DNA of 64,000 nucleotides, taken from the NCBI GenBank assembly GCA_004299485.1, contig SCQP01000018.1, forward strand, positions 124,001 through 188,000, read 5' to 3'. The notes under the pieces were generated by a model. The model did no database searches. It was not told the DNA's origin and saw only the letters and a program-made list of their open reading frames with translations. Made by a program: the position numbers and the translations under genes. Positions 41,907-50,204 of the stretch are shown one piece after another; the first letter of the stretch is position 1, and each line of letters opens with the position of its first letter. The stretch is from Acidobacteriota bacterium (GTDB lineage Bacteria > Acidobacteriota > Terriglobia > Terriglobales > SCQP01).

Positions 41907-42287
41907 ATGACGCTTTTGCGCCTCGGGGCAGCGCTCCGTGATAGAAGGGGCACGCGCGGCGTTCGCGAGCTTGCGGCGGAAATTGGAATCAGTCCGGCTA
42001 CGCTATCGCGCGTTGAAGGGGGCAAGCTTCCTGACCTGGTCACTTTCCGGAAAATTTGTGTCTGGCTGAAAATCGATCCGGCACAAATCCTAGGCCTTCC
42101 CGGTGCTCAGGAGGGGTCAACCGAGCCCTCAATTCCGGACTCGATGACGGTAGCCGTTCACCTTCGGGCAGATGCGCAACTGTCCCAAGAAGCCGCCGGC
42201 GATTTGGCCGCGCTAATTCTTGCCGCCCAAAGAGAACTGGCTGGCAGAGTACGGGATGGGCGTGCCGATGTTCCGTCGTGGGTTTAA
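41907..42287 (+). CDS. XRE-family helix-turn-helix regulator
   Basis: The N-terminal HTH is VRELAAEIGISPATLSRVEG, with LVTFRKICVWLKIDPAQILG completing the five-helix domain. The C-terminal half is unassigned. A good ribosome-binding site (AGGAGGG) precedes the ATG. The downstream ImmA-like gene overlaps its 3' end by 32 bp. XRE/ImmA pairs typically control mobile elements or defence systems, with the protease cleaving the repressor. Confidence 0.9.
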   Translation: MTLLRLGAALRDRRGTRGVRELAAEIGISPATLSRVEGGKLPDLVTFRKICVWLKIDPAQILGLPGAQEGSTEPSIPDSMTVAVHLRADAQLSQEAAGDLAALILAAQRELAGRVRDGRADVPSWV

Positions 42288-42837
42288 GACGTGGTCGGAG
42301 GAGACCGCAGCTCATGTTAGACAAGCGCTCCAGATTGCAATGGACGCGCCTCTGGAGCCACTGCGTATGGCCGAGTATTTAAGTGTTCCGGTTCTACGGC
42401 CTCTGGATCTTTCGGGACTTGCGCCGGAGGTTATCGGCCGCCTGTCGGCCTCGCACCGCGAAGCGTGGTCGGCGATTACGGTAGCCAATGGCCGGCACAA
42501 GCTCATCGTCATTAATCCGGCGCATTCGCAGGCACGTCAAAATAGCAGCCTCGCCCATGAGCTTGCGCACATAATTCTTGACCATGAGCCCTCGTTGATG
42601 TTCATGGCGCCCGGGAGCGGCGCTGTGTTGAGGACGCACAACAAGGAGCAAGAGGACGAAGCGGGATGGCTTGCAGGGACTCTGCTGCTCCCAAGAGCGG
42701 CGCTTCTTAAGATCAGACGCAGGCGGCTCACGAACGAGGAGGCTTGCACCGAATACTTCGTCAGCGCAGCCATGCTCCGGTTCCGACTCAACGCAACCGG
42801 TGTCAATGTGCAAATCAGGCGTGCCGGTCGGATTTGA
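42256..42837 (+). CDS. ImmA/IrrE-family zinc metallopeptidase
   Basis: The catalytic motif SSLAHELAHIILDH supplies the HExxH-type zinc site, followed by EDEAGWLAGTLLLPRAAL, the conserved third-ligand region, and the EACTEYFVSAAMLRFRLNATG helix pair. The ATG at 42256 (MGVPMFRRGFKTWSE) is favoured over one at 42220. In ImmA-ImmR type switches the protease removes the HTH repressor. Here the target is likely the upstream XRE protein. Confidence 0.92.
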   Translation: MGVPMFRRGFKTWSEETAAHVRQALQIAMDAPLEPLRMAEYLSVPVLRPLDLSGLAPEVIGRLSASHREAWSAITVANGRHKLIVINPAHSQARQNSSLAHELAHIILDHEPSLMFMAPGSGAVLRTHNKEQEDEAGWLAGTLLLPRAALLKIRRRRLTNEEACTEYFVSAAMLRFRLNATGVNVQIRRAGRI

Positions 42838-42860
42838 ACGGTTTGCAAAGCAGGCCGCCC

Positions 42861-43079
42861 ATGAATGCACGAAGACTGGCTGCATCAACCGATATGCATA
42901 GTGTTCCGGAACACTCCTGTCCTGCCAACGTTCGGCAAACGCTTGCTTTATCTTCTCCGGCCGACAAGCGATTGCACGGTGTTCTCAAAGAGCTTGCATT
43001 GAAAGGACGGCTGGAGTGCGACATGCGCGATGCCGAAGCTGGCCTGCCGAACCTCCCGCCGACCCTCAAGGGGAAATGA
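42861..43079 (+). CDS. Hypothetical 72-residue protein downstream of the ImmA-like gene
   Basis: The frame starts MNARRLAASTDMHSVPEHSC and contains DKRLHGVLKELALKGRLECD. It is soluble, with moderately low GC like its neighbours, and begins 23 bp after the ImmA stop. Codons 14-18 overlie a perfect 16-bp DNA palindrome (42900-42915). I do not recognise it. It could also be non-coding sequence before the repeat copy. Confidence 0.4.
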   Translation: MNARRLAASTDMHSVPEHSCPANVRQTLALSSPADKRLHGVLKELALKGRLECDMRDAEAGLPNLPPTLKGK

Positions 43080-43109
43080 AAACACCCCCACAAGCGCTGG
43101 CTTTCTGGC

Positions 43110-43220
43110 GTGGCTCGCCACTTTTTGCCCTGGTCGCTCCCGCTGGTCGCTCGGAGTGCGGGCTTCGATTCCCGGCAGGGTCCGCCCACTGGCGCTCAGG
43201 GCTCCTCCAAGCTGCCACCG
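43110..43220 (-). repeat. 111-bp dispersed element, copy 6 (inverted)
   Basis: This is the only copy in opposite orientation. It has CGGTGGCAGC at its start, GCCAGTGGGC, CTCCGAGCG and ACCAGCGGG, making it among the more diverged copies. It lies between the small hypothetical gene and the 316-residue gene, inside the low-GC island although the element itself is GC-rich. Confidence 0.95.
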
Positions 43221-43236
43221 AATTCAGGTGTTCCGC

Positions 43237-44187
43237 TTAATCACGCTCAGAACTTGGCTGAATTTCACGCAAGTCGAGCAATAGAAAAGTCTCAATCGTT
43301 CGCCCCGGCTTTTTGGTCTCGCGCTTCCGTAAGACCGCCTGCCAACGCCGCCCGACGAGCTGCTCCTGATGTATGCGTTCGAGATATGTTTCACTGAAAA
43401 TCTCCGCAACTTTTCCGGAGATGAGTTCGCCTCCGGGATACGTCCTGAACTCAAACCGACGCCCGTACGGTACTACCCCTATCAGTTCTCCCTCGACCGG
43501 AATGTCGTCCTCTGCAATCTCGGTGGCTTCGACTCTACTGTATGCCCTTTCGATTGCAGCTTGATCAAACGGCATCTCTCGCTCGTCCTCGACAAGCCGG
43601 AATACTGCATGCTCACTGCGAATCTCCTTAAAGAAGTCCCTCAGGGACGAAAATATCCGTGGATTTATCTCTTCAACCAGAGCGCTGAACGGACGATCGT
43701 CTTCGGCCGCGACTTGCTCCATGTAATCGGTTACCTTGCTGATTGTTTGCTTTAGCGGCGTTGGGAAGAGCGGTTCACCTCGCTCGTCAAGTTCCTCCAA
43801 CAAGAACCCGACCGATCCGTGGACAAGGTTCGTGATGTGGAGTCGTGTGGCATCGCGATCCTTAATCTGTCCTCGCAATGCCAAGGCGCCACACTGGAGA
43901 GTTGCCCCGACTTTCGACACAAGATCCTGATAAGTGGATACAATGGAAGAAGCGAAATCGGCCTGAATTCCGCGGCTGCCGATGACGGGGCCACCCCCAA
44001 AGTATAGTGCGACTGCGGCTCGCCGTTCCTCCATAGTGTCGAGTTCGGCTAATCTGCCTCGTAGCTCTTGGACTCGCGAGCTAAATCCTAGCAGGCCTAC
44101 GGGATCATTTGCCGGAAGTGAACCGAGGATCGCTTCAACCGACGCGATCTCAGCAACGAGCTGGTCCCGCTCGATTTTGCGAATCAT
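43237..44187 (-). CDS. Unrecognised 316-residue protein paired with a DUF6932-like nucleotidyltransferase
   Basis: The start MIRKIERDQLVAEIASVE overlaps the upstream gene stop (ATGA). The protein opens with a probable coiled coil (about 1-55), then a helix-rich body with FASSIVSTYQDLVSKVGATL and LVHGSVGFLLEELDERGE, and ends in a beta-rich domain (GELIGVVPYGRRFEFRTYPG, then TIETFLLLDLREIQ). No membrane helix or catalytic motif stands out. The tight coupling to the nucleotidyltransferase suggests a two-protein module. Confidence 0.7.
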   Translation of the reverse strand: MIRKIERDQLVAEIASVEAILGSLPANDPVGLLGFSSRVQELRGRLAELDTMEERRAAVALYFGGGPVIGSRGIQADFASSIVSTYQDLVSKVGATLQCGALALRGQIKDRDATRLHITNLVHGSVGFLLEELDERGEPLFPTPLKQTISKVTDYMEQVAAEDDRPFSALVEEINPRIFSSLRDFFKEIRSEHAVFRLVEDEREMPFDQAAIERAYSRVEATEIAEDDIPVEGELIGVVPYGRRFEFRTYPGGELISGKVAEIFSETYLERIHQEQLVGRRWQAVLRKRETKKPGRTIETFLLLDLREIQPSSERD

Positions 44188-44798
44188 GGCTGTATCCCCG
44201 GCATAAGCAGTGCGGCTGCGGCATGGTCCGCTGCCGTGATTGCAAGTGGCACCTCTAACATGCCCTTCCATTCGCCCGTCACCCTCCTGTGTGAAAAGAG
44301 GCCATACCAGTAGCGAGTCTGAGCAACCAGCGTTAGTGGATCGATGTCCAGATCCACGAAGTAGGAATCGCAGTGATAATTTTGTTTATTCGATAAAGGA
44401 TGGAACAAGGTCGAGTTCGAGGCGAAGAACTCGGCCCATAATGGGTCGGAACGCAAATGCGGTGGGCGCCGGAAGAAGGTCACAACGTCGAGATCGTTCG
44501 GATTACGGCTTTCCCGAACTTCAATCAACTCTGTAAAGCTGCCATCTAGCCACTGGAACCCGTCATTCAGACCTGCCTTTTGTAAGGCCAGCCTGAACTG
44601 AAGGAATCCTCGAAAGATCTCGGATCGCTTCGCGGTGTGCGACAGTGCTCTGGCTACGACCTCGACCGAAGTAGGATATGGTGCCAAGGATTGCGGCTGC
44701 GCGGGATTGGTGCCGCAGTATGGCGGGAGTAACCCGGCCAGTGTGAATGCTGGCAAGGCCGTGAAGAGCACTGAAGGGGTGTAAGTTGGAGTACCCAT
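44184..44798 (-). CDS. DUF6932-like nucleotidyltransferase-fold protein
   Basis: The N-terminal ALPAFTLAGLLPPYCGTNP and the active-site-like FQWLDGSFTELIEVRESRNP followed by NDLDVVTFF fit the DUF6932 group. These have a polymerase-beta-type GS motif and DxD (NDLDVV). MGTPTYTPSV is a likely start; another ATG lies five codons upstream. Related proteins are found near toxin-antitoxin and phage-defence genes. The nucleotide product or target is unknown. The composition differs from the housekeeping flanks. Confidence 0.72.
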   Translation of the reverse strand: MGTPTYTPSVLFTALPAFTLAGLLPPYCGTNPAQPQSLAPYPTSVEVVARALSHTAKRSEIFRGFLQFRLALQKAGLNDGFQWLDGSFTELIEVRESRNPNDLDVVTFFRRPPHLRSDPLWAEFFASNSTLFHPLSNKQNYHCDSYFVDLDIDPLTLVAQTRYWYGLFSHRRVTGEWKGMLEVPLAITAADHAAAALLMPGIQP

Positions 44799-44813
44799 CG
44801 GGCCGAAAAACAA

Positions 44814-45297
44814 TCAGCGGAAAACATATATCGAACAGGTTTGAACGCGCCGCAAAGCCGAGGCTTGAATTCTAGCGCGCATACGATCACCTGAGCGATC
44901 TTCGAACATTAACAGCTTGCCATGAGGAAAGTGTATGGCCAAAGCGCGCTTGCCCGATGGCGATTTAGCGGGGCCGCTGGGGTTAACCAGAGGGTTACCG
45001 ATCGCCGCGCGATCTCTTACGGTTCGGTTAGCGTAGAGCTTCGGATTGTACGCATCCGGATGCCGCTCGGGCCCTCAGCCTCTCGCTTCTCGCGCCGCCA
45101 GGCTATAACCGCTTTGATTCCGCTCTAAGAGCGGCGGTTTTGCGAAGCGCTCCCGGAGCAGGGCGGGCGTCCCAAGCGGAGCTGGGGCGTAGGGGCTCCA
45201 GCGCAGCGGGCCGTCGGCCTTTGAGAGCGGGGCAAACGACGCAGTGCGTCGTTTGCGGGCGAAGCCCGGCTGGGTGCCCGCGACCATATAATGAACT
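44814..45297. other. Gene-free gap upstream of ileS, right border of the low-GC island
   Basis: From 44814 to about 45100 the sequence is AT-richer and holds only short frames without good starts; one of 68 codons at 44922-45128 is not convincing. From 45118 to 45290 it becomes strongly GC-rich and repeat-like. No promoter for ileS is obvious, and I see no T-box or other riboswitch motif. Confidence 0.6.
45232..45256. repeat. Hairpin within a GC-rich repeated segment before ileS
   Basis: The arms GCAAACGACG and CGTCGTTTGC form a perfect 10-bp stem with a 5-base loop. The right arm belongs to the 28-base segment (45244-45271) shared with 29221-29248. The tail GGGTGCCCGCGA also recurs at the end of the rluD gene. 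There is no T-run, so it is not a standard terminator. Confidence 0.6.
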
Positions 45298-48117
45298 GTG
45301 GCCGCTTCGTCCTATAAAAGCACATTGAATCTGCCAGTGACGAAGTTTCCGATGAAGGCGAATTTGCCTGCCCGGGAACCCGAGTGGCTGGCGCGCTGGC
45401 ACGATCTGGGCCTCTATGAGCGCATCCGCGAGACCCGTCGCGGGCAGCCGGTGTTCCTGCTTCACGACGGCCCGCCCTACGCCAACGGCGCCATTCATCT
45501 CGGAACCGCGCTGAACAAAGTCCTGAAGGATTTCGTCGTCAAATCCAAGACCATGGCCGGCTTCGATTCCCCTTATGTGCCCGGCTGGGACTGCCATGGC
45601 CTGCCCATTGAAATCAAAGTCGATCAGGAGCTGGGGCCGAAAAAGCGCGAGTTGAGCGCGCTCGAAATCCGCCGCCGCTGCGAAGCCTATGCCCGCAAGT
45701 ACGTCGACTTGCAGCGTCAGGGGTTTGAGCGCCTGGGCGTGCTGGGGCAGTGGCAACAGCCCTACCTGACGCTGAACTCCAGCTACGAAGCTGCCATTGC
45801 GCGGCAACTGCTCGGCTTCATCGAGCAAGGCTATGCCTACAAGGGCCTGCGCGCTGTGTATTGGTGCATTCACGACCAGACGGCGCTGGCCGAAGCGGAA
45901 GTTGAGTACAAGCAGCACCGCAGCCCCACCGTGTGGGTGCAGTACGCCTACGCCGGCGGCAAGCTGCCCGCCGGACTTTCCGGCGAAAACCTCTTCGCGG
46001 CCGTGTGGACCACCACGCCCTGGACGCTGCCCGCCAGCATGGCGCTCGCCTTCCATCCCGAACTCGAGTACGTCGCCGTCAAGCACACCAACGGCCGCGT
46101 CTACGTCATGGCCGCGGCGCGCATGGCGGCAACATCGGATGCCATCGGTGCTGCCTGGACCGACGCCGAAGTCGTAGCCCGCTTCTGCGGCAAGGATATC
46201 GAGGGCGTGCGCTTCCGCCATCCCTGGCTGGAGCGCGACATTCCCGCCGTGTTGGCCGACTACATCACCACCGATCAGGGCAGCGGTATTGTCCACACCG
46301 CGCCCGGCCACGGTGCCGAAGATTTCGCCACCGGCGAAAAATACAAGCTGCCGATTCTCTGCCCGGTCGACGGCACCGGCAAATTCTTTGGACCGGAAAC
46401 CGCGCCCTTCACCGGCCAGCAAATCTTTGCCGCCAATCCAGCGATCATCGAGCACCTGCGCTCGATCGGCGCCCTCCTGGCCGAAGCGCCCCTCGATCAC
46501 TCCTACCCGCACTGCTGGCGCTGCCATCAGCCCATCATCTTCCGGGCCACGGAGCAGTGGTTCATCGGCATGGACCGGCTCGCGCTGCGCGAAAAGGCGC
46601 TGGAGGCCATCGCCGGCGTGCGCTGGATGCCGGACTGGGGCGGCGAGCGCATTCATCAGATGGTCGCCTCGCGGCCCGACTGGTGCATCTCGCGCCAGCG
46701 CGTCTGGGGCGTACCTATTCCAGTCCTGGCCTGTACGCAATGTCATGCCTACCTGCGCGACAAGGCCACCGATGAGCGCATCATCGCCGCCTTTGCCGCC
46801 GAAGGCTCGAACGTCTGGTTCGAACGCCCGGCCTCGGCCTTCATCGCTCCCGGCGCGCGCTGCGCCCAGTGCGGCGCCGGCGAGTTCGTCCAGGAACACG
46901 ACATCGTCGACGTCTGGTTTGAGTCCGGCTGCAGTCAGGCCGCGGTGCTCAACCAGCAAACCGGACTCCCTTTTCCCGCTGACATGTATCTGGAGGGTGG
47001 CGATCAGTACCGCGGCTGGTTCCAGTCCTCCCTGCTGGTTGCGGTGGGCATGCGCGGCGCCGCGCCCTACCGGCAAACCCTCACCCATGGCTGGGTGGTC
47101 GATGCCCAGGGCCACACCATGCACAAATCGCTCGGCAACGCCATCGAGCCGGATGAGATTGTGGGCAAGTATGGCGCTGAAATTTTGCGGCTCTGGGTGG
47201 CGAGCAGCGATTTCCGCGAAGAAATCAGCCTGTCGGACGATTTGCTGCAGCGGATCACCGAAGCCTACCGCAAGGTGCGCAACACCTTCCGCTACCTGCT
47301 CGGCAATCTGCACGCCTTCGAGCCGGCGCGCGACGCCGTGACGGAAACCGAACTCGAGAGCCTTGACCGCTACATGCTGCGCCAGGTGGCGCGCCTGGCG
47401 CGCGAGGTCGAGCAGGAATACGCCGACTACGCCTTTCACCGCGCCTGGCGCCGGCTGGCCGATTTCTGCGCCATCTCCCTCAGCGCCTTTTATCTCGATG
47501 TGCTCAAAGACCGGCTCTACACCTTCGCTCCGCGCAGCCCCCAGCGCCGCAGCGCCCAAACCGTCCTCTGGCACACCCTGCGCGTTCTGGTCCGCCTGAC
47601 GGCGCCGATTCTGGCCTTTACTGCCGATGAAGTCTGGGCCGACATGGCCGCCGAGGGCCTGGCGGATGGCCCCGCGCCACTGCGCGCCAGCGTCCATCTG
47701 CAAACCTACACGGAGGTTGCGGCGTGGCTGCCAGGCGGGGCGGCGGAGGAAGATCGCTGGGCCACGCTACTGGAGTGGCGCGAAGAAGCGCTCAAGGCGC
47801 TGGAGCAGGCGCGCCAGGAAAAGCGCATCGGCACCAGCCTCGAAGCTCGCCTGGAGCTGGTGGCGCCGGCCGCGGAGCGGGCGCTCCTCCAGGCCGAACT
47901 GCCGCAGCTTCCCGCCCTCTTCATCGTGTCGCAAGTCGAGCTGAGCGCGGACAGCGGCTCCCGTAGTGTCCGCGTCCATCGCGCCCGCGGCCTGAAATGC
48001 GAGCGCTGTTGGAATTATGCTGAAGATGTGGGCGCCGATGCGGCGCACCCCACGCTCTGTGCGCGCTGCGTGCGCGCCCTGGCGGAAATGGCGGCGCCGG
48101 TGGCGCACGGCAAGTAG
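45298..48117 (+). CDS. ileS: Isoleucyl-tRNA synthetase
   Basis: IleS charges tRNA-Ile and edits misactivated valine. The start is a GTG giving the conserved N terminus [20 protein letters not shown]. The HIGH motif is [15 protein letters not shown], the editing domain contains [11 protein letters not shown] and the KMSKS equivalent is [10 protein letters not shown]. The C-terminal zinc site is [12 protein letters not shown] with a later CARC. The length of 939 is normal for the bacterial type. lspA follows after 6 bp. Confidence 0.97.
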   Translation: MAASSYKSTLNLPVTKFPMKANLPAREPEWLARWHDLGLYERIRETRRGQPVFLLHDGPPYANGAIHLGTALNKVLKDFVVKSKTMAGFDSPYVPGWDCHGLPIEIKVDQELGPKKRELSALEIRRRCEAYARKYVDLQRQGFERLGVLGQWQQPYLTLNSSYEAAIARQLLGFIEQGYAYKGLRAVYWCIHDQTALAEAEVEYKQHRSPTVWVQYAYAGGKLPAGLSGENLFAAVWTTTPWTLPASMALAFHPELEYVAVKHTNGRVYVMAAARMAATSDAIGAAWTDAEVVARFCGKDIEGVRFRHPWLERDIPAVLADYITTDQGSGIVHTAPGHGAEDFATGEKYKLPILCPVDGTGKFFGPETAPFTGQQIFAANPAIIEHLRSIGALLAEAPLDHSYPHCWRCHQPIIFRATEQWFIGMDRLALREKALEAIAGVRWMPDWGGERIHQMVASRPDWCISRQRVWGVPIPVLACTQCHAYLRDKATDERIIAAFAAEGSNVWFERPASAFIAPGARCAQCGAGEFVQEHDIVDVWFESGCSQAAVLNQQTGLPFPADMYLEGGDQYRGWFQSSLLVAVGMRGAAPYRQTLTHGWVVDAQGHTMHKSLGNAIEPDEIVGKYGAEILRLWVASSDFREEISLSDDLLQRITEAYRKVRNTFRYLLGNLHAFEPARDAVTETELESLDRYMLRQVARLAREVEQEYADYAFHRAWRRLADFCAISLSAFYLDVLKDRLYTFAPRSPQRRSAQTVLWHTLRVLVRLTAPILAFTADEVWADMAAEGLADGPAPLRASVHLQTYTEVAAWLPGGAAEEDRWATLLEWREEALKALEQARQEKRIGTSLEARLELVAPAAERALLQAELPQLPALFIVSQVELSADSGSRSVRVHRARGLKCERCWNYAEDVGADAAHPTLCARCVRALAEMAAPVAHGK

Positions 48118-48123
48118 CGGAGC

Positions 48124-48639
48124 ATGGCACACGGATTCCAATTGAAACATTTGCTGGCCGGCGTCGCGGTCTTCGTCGCCGACCAGTGGTCGAAGGGACT
48201 GATCGACCGCACCCCGCAGTATTTCGATCACACCGTCATCCCCGGCCTGTTCCGCATCATTCACGCCGACAATCCCGGCGTGGCCTTCGGCCTGTTTCAA
48301 TACTCCTCGCCGGGGTTTCGCGATCTGCTCATTACGGCATCGAGCATCGCCCTGCTGATCGTGCTGGCGCTGCTCTGGAAAAATAAACAGTCCTCGCGCA
48401 CCGGCTACGCCATGGCGCTGATCGTCGGCGGCGCCTGCGGCAATCTGCTCGACCGGGTGTTGCATGGCCAGGTCGTGGACTTCCTGCTCTTCTATGTGGG
48501 CAGCCATAGCTGGCCGGTCTTCAATCTCGCCGACAGCGCCATCGTCATCGGCGCCGCCCTGCTGGTCTGGGAGATCATCCATGACCAGCCCGCCCCCTAT
48601 CCTGCTCCCACCCCAGCCCCCGACAAGGAGATAACCTAG
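48124..48639 (+). CDS. lspA: Lipoprotein signal peptidase (signal peptidase II)
   Basis: LspA cleaves the signal peptide of diacylglyceryl-modified prolipoproteins in the inner membrane. It has four helices. The two catalytic Asp are in NLLDRVLHGQVVDFLLF and VFNLADSAIVIGAALL, and the N-terminal VFVADQWSKGLIDRT is conserved. It is followed 24 bp later by lgt, the preceding step of the same pathway. Confidence 0.96.
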   Translation: MAHGFQLKHLLAGVAVFVADQWSKGLIDRTPQYFDHTVIPGLFRIIHADNPGVAFGLFQYSSPGFRDLLITASSIALLIVLALLWKNKQSSRTGYAMALIVGGACGNLLDRVLHGQVVDFLLFYVGSHSWPVFNLADSAIVIGAALLVWEIIHDQPAPYPAPTPAPDKEIT

Positions 48640-48663
48640 CTACTAGCTCCGAGCTGAAAACAC

Positions 48664-49464
48664 ATGTTCCCCGTCCTCTACAATTTCGGCTTCTTCACCC
48701 TCCACACCTACGGCCTGCTGGTCGCCATCGGCTACCTGATGGGCATCTACGTGGCCCGCCACTATGCCCGCCGCTTCGGCCTCGATCCCGACCGGATTTT
48801 CAATCTGGCCGTGTATCTGGCCATCGCGGCCATCGTGGGCGCCAAGCTGTTTCTGGTCATTCAGGATTTCCATTTTTACGTGCGCGAGCCGCGCGCCCTG
48901 CTCAACATCGGCTTTCTGGAGTCGGCTGGCATCTTCTACGGGGGCCTGCTGTGCGCCTTGCTGGTGCTGACACTTTATGTTTACCGCCAGAAGCTGCGCT
49001 GGCTGGCGGTGGGCGATGCCATCGCGCCCGGCGCCGCCGTGGGCCAGGCGATCGGCCGCCTGGGCTGCTTTTCCGCCGGCTGCTGCTGGGGCAAGGCGAC
49101 CACCGGCTTTTTCGGCTATACCTTCCATAACGCCTACGCCCACGCCACCGTGGGCGTGCCGCTGGGCATCAAACTCTACCCCACGCAGTTGCTCATGTCG
49201 GCGGGTGAATTCGTGATTTTCCTGGTGCTCTGGCGCGTGGCCAAACGCCGCGCCTTCGAAGGCCAGATCATGGCGCTCTACCTGATCTGCTACGGCGTCT
49301 TCCGTTTCCTGATCGACTTCCTGCGCTACTACGAACCCTCCGCCATGCTCTTCGGAGGCCTGATGACCGACGCCCAATTTACCAGCCTCTGCCTCATCGC
49401 CCTGGCGGTAGTGATCTGGGCCGTGCGCGGCCGCCGCCCCGTCGCCGCCGCCACTGCCGCGTAA
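48664..49464 (+). CDS. lgt: Prolipoprotein diacylglyceryl transferase
   Basis: Lgt attaches diacylglycerol from phosphatidylglycerol to the lipobox Cys. There are about seven helices, with LHTYGLLVAIGYLMGIYVAR at the N terminus, ESAGIFYGGLLCALLVL, the signature AIGRLGCFSAGCCWGKAT (containing the essential Arg) and the late YGVFRFLIDFLRYYEP. With lspA it forms a lipoprotein-maturation pair in one operon with ileS. Confidence 0.96.
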   Translation: MFPVLYNFGFFTLHTYGLLVAIGYLMGIYVARHYARRFGLDPDRIFNLAVYLAIAAIVGAKLFLVIQDFHFYVREPRALLNIGFLESAGIFYGGLLCALLVLTLYVYRQKLRWLAVGDAIAPGAAVGQAIGRLGCFSAGCCWGKATTGFFGYTFHNAYAHATVGVPLGIKLYPTQLLMSAGEFVIFLVLWRVAKRRAFEGQIMALYLICYGVFRFLIDFLRYYEPSAMLFGGLMTDAQFTSLCLIALAVVIWAVRGRRPVAAATAA

Positions 49465-49530
49465 GGCGCCGCACCGCGCCTCAGCACCCCATCATCCCTC
49501 GCTCGCTGCCAACTGGTTTAAACTAGTTTG

Positions 49531-49773
49531 ATGAAGACGATAGGTGCATTCGAAGCCAAGACCCATCTCGCCGAACTGCTGGATCAGGCGCAAGCCGGCG
49601 AGGCGATCACCATTACCCGCCACGGATCGCCCGCGGCCGTCTTGATGCCGGTGCAAATGGCCACCCGGTTGTCGCACCCCGAGATCATTGCCGGCTTGCG
49701 TGCGCTGCGGGAGCAGATCCGGCCGGACGCACTTTCCGTACGGGATATGGTGCGGGCAGGCCGCCGCCGGTAA
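49531..49773 (+). CDS. Phd/YefM-type antitoxin
   Basis: The 80-residue protein has the Phd fold start MKTIGAFEAKTHLAELLDQA followed by GEAITITRHGSPAAVLMPV, which binds operator DNA. The C-terminal tail (LREQIRPDALSVRDMVRAG) would wrap the toxin. Its TAA stop overlaps the ATG of the PIN toxin gene. It is intact, in contrast to the broken modules at 14.1, 17.8 and 36.5 kb. Confidence 0.93.
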   Translation: MKTIGAFEAKTHLAELLDQAQAGEAITITRHGSPAAVLMPVQMATRLSHPEIIAGLRALREQIRPDALSVRDMVRAGRRR

Positions 49774-50195
49774 TGACCGCCGTTATCGACGCCTCCTTGG
49801 CGCTGGCGTGGTACTTCCCTGATGAAAGCAGCGCCCTGGCAGAGGCAGTGCTGCGACATCTGGAGGGTGCGGCGCTTTTCGTGCCGGCGCTCTGGGCCAG
49901 CGAGATCGCTAACGGCATCGTCGTGGGTATCCGCCGCCGGCGCGTCACCTCCGCAAGCAAAGATCAATTCCTCGTGCTGCTGGCGCAGTTGCCGATTCAG
50001 ATCGAACCCGAGCTATTTCCCGAGCACGTACAACAAGTGGTCGCATTGGCCGAGGCGTACCAACTTACCGCCTACGACGCCGCGTACCTGGAGCTCGCGC
50101 TGCGCCGGAGTGCGCGGCTGGCGACCCTGGACCGCGAACTGCGACGGGCGGCACGCCGGGCCGGCGTGAGCCTCTTGCCCGAGCGGCTCGATTAA
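49773..50195 (+). CDS. VapC-type PIN-domain ribonuclease toxin
   Basis: The 140-residue PIN domain shows acidic active-site residues: Asp6 in AVIDASLALAWYF, Glu in WASEIANGIVVG, and Asp in LTAYDAAYLELALRR plus ATLDREL. It would cleave tRNA or rRNA when not inhibited by the antitoxin encoded directly upstream. The RNA target cannot be predicted. Confidence 0.93.
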   Translation: MTAVIDASLALAWYFPDESSALAEAVLRHLEGAALFVPALWASEIANGIVVGIRRRRVTSASKDQFLVLLAQLPIQIEPELFPEHVQQVVALAEAYQLTAYDAAYLELALRRSARLATLDRELRRAARRAGVSLLPERLD

Positions 50196-50204
50196 CATTG
50201 TGCC

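Noticed and set aside
39265-44798. Complete type II CBASS operon
   Set aside because: E2-E1 and JAB are Cap2/Cap3-like, but no CD-NTase with the expected size and motif and no known effector is adjacent. The DUF6932-like protein is in a separate operon and only distantly resembles a CD-NTase.
44922-45128. Small plus-strand frame in the gap before ileS
   Set aside because: No ribosome-binding site, basic random-looking composition and no recognisable motif.
45103-47703. Very long antisense frame opposite ileS (866 codons)
   Set aside because: It is the mirror of a strongly conserved gene in GC-rich DNA. The translation is low-complexity in His/Gly/Asp-Ala and matches no family.
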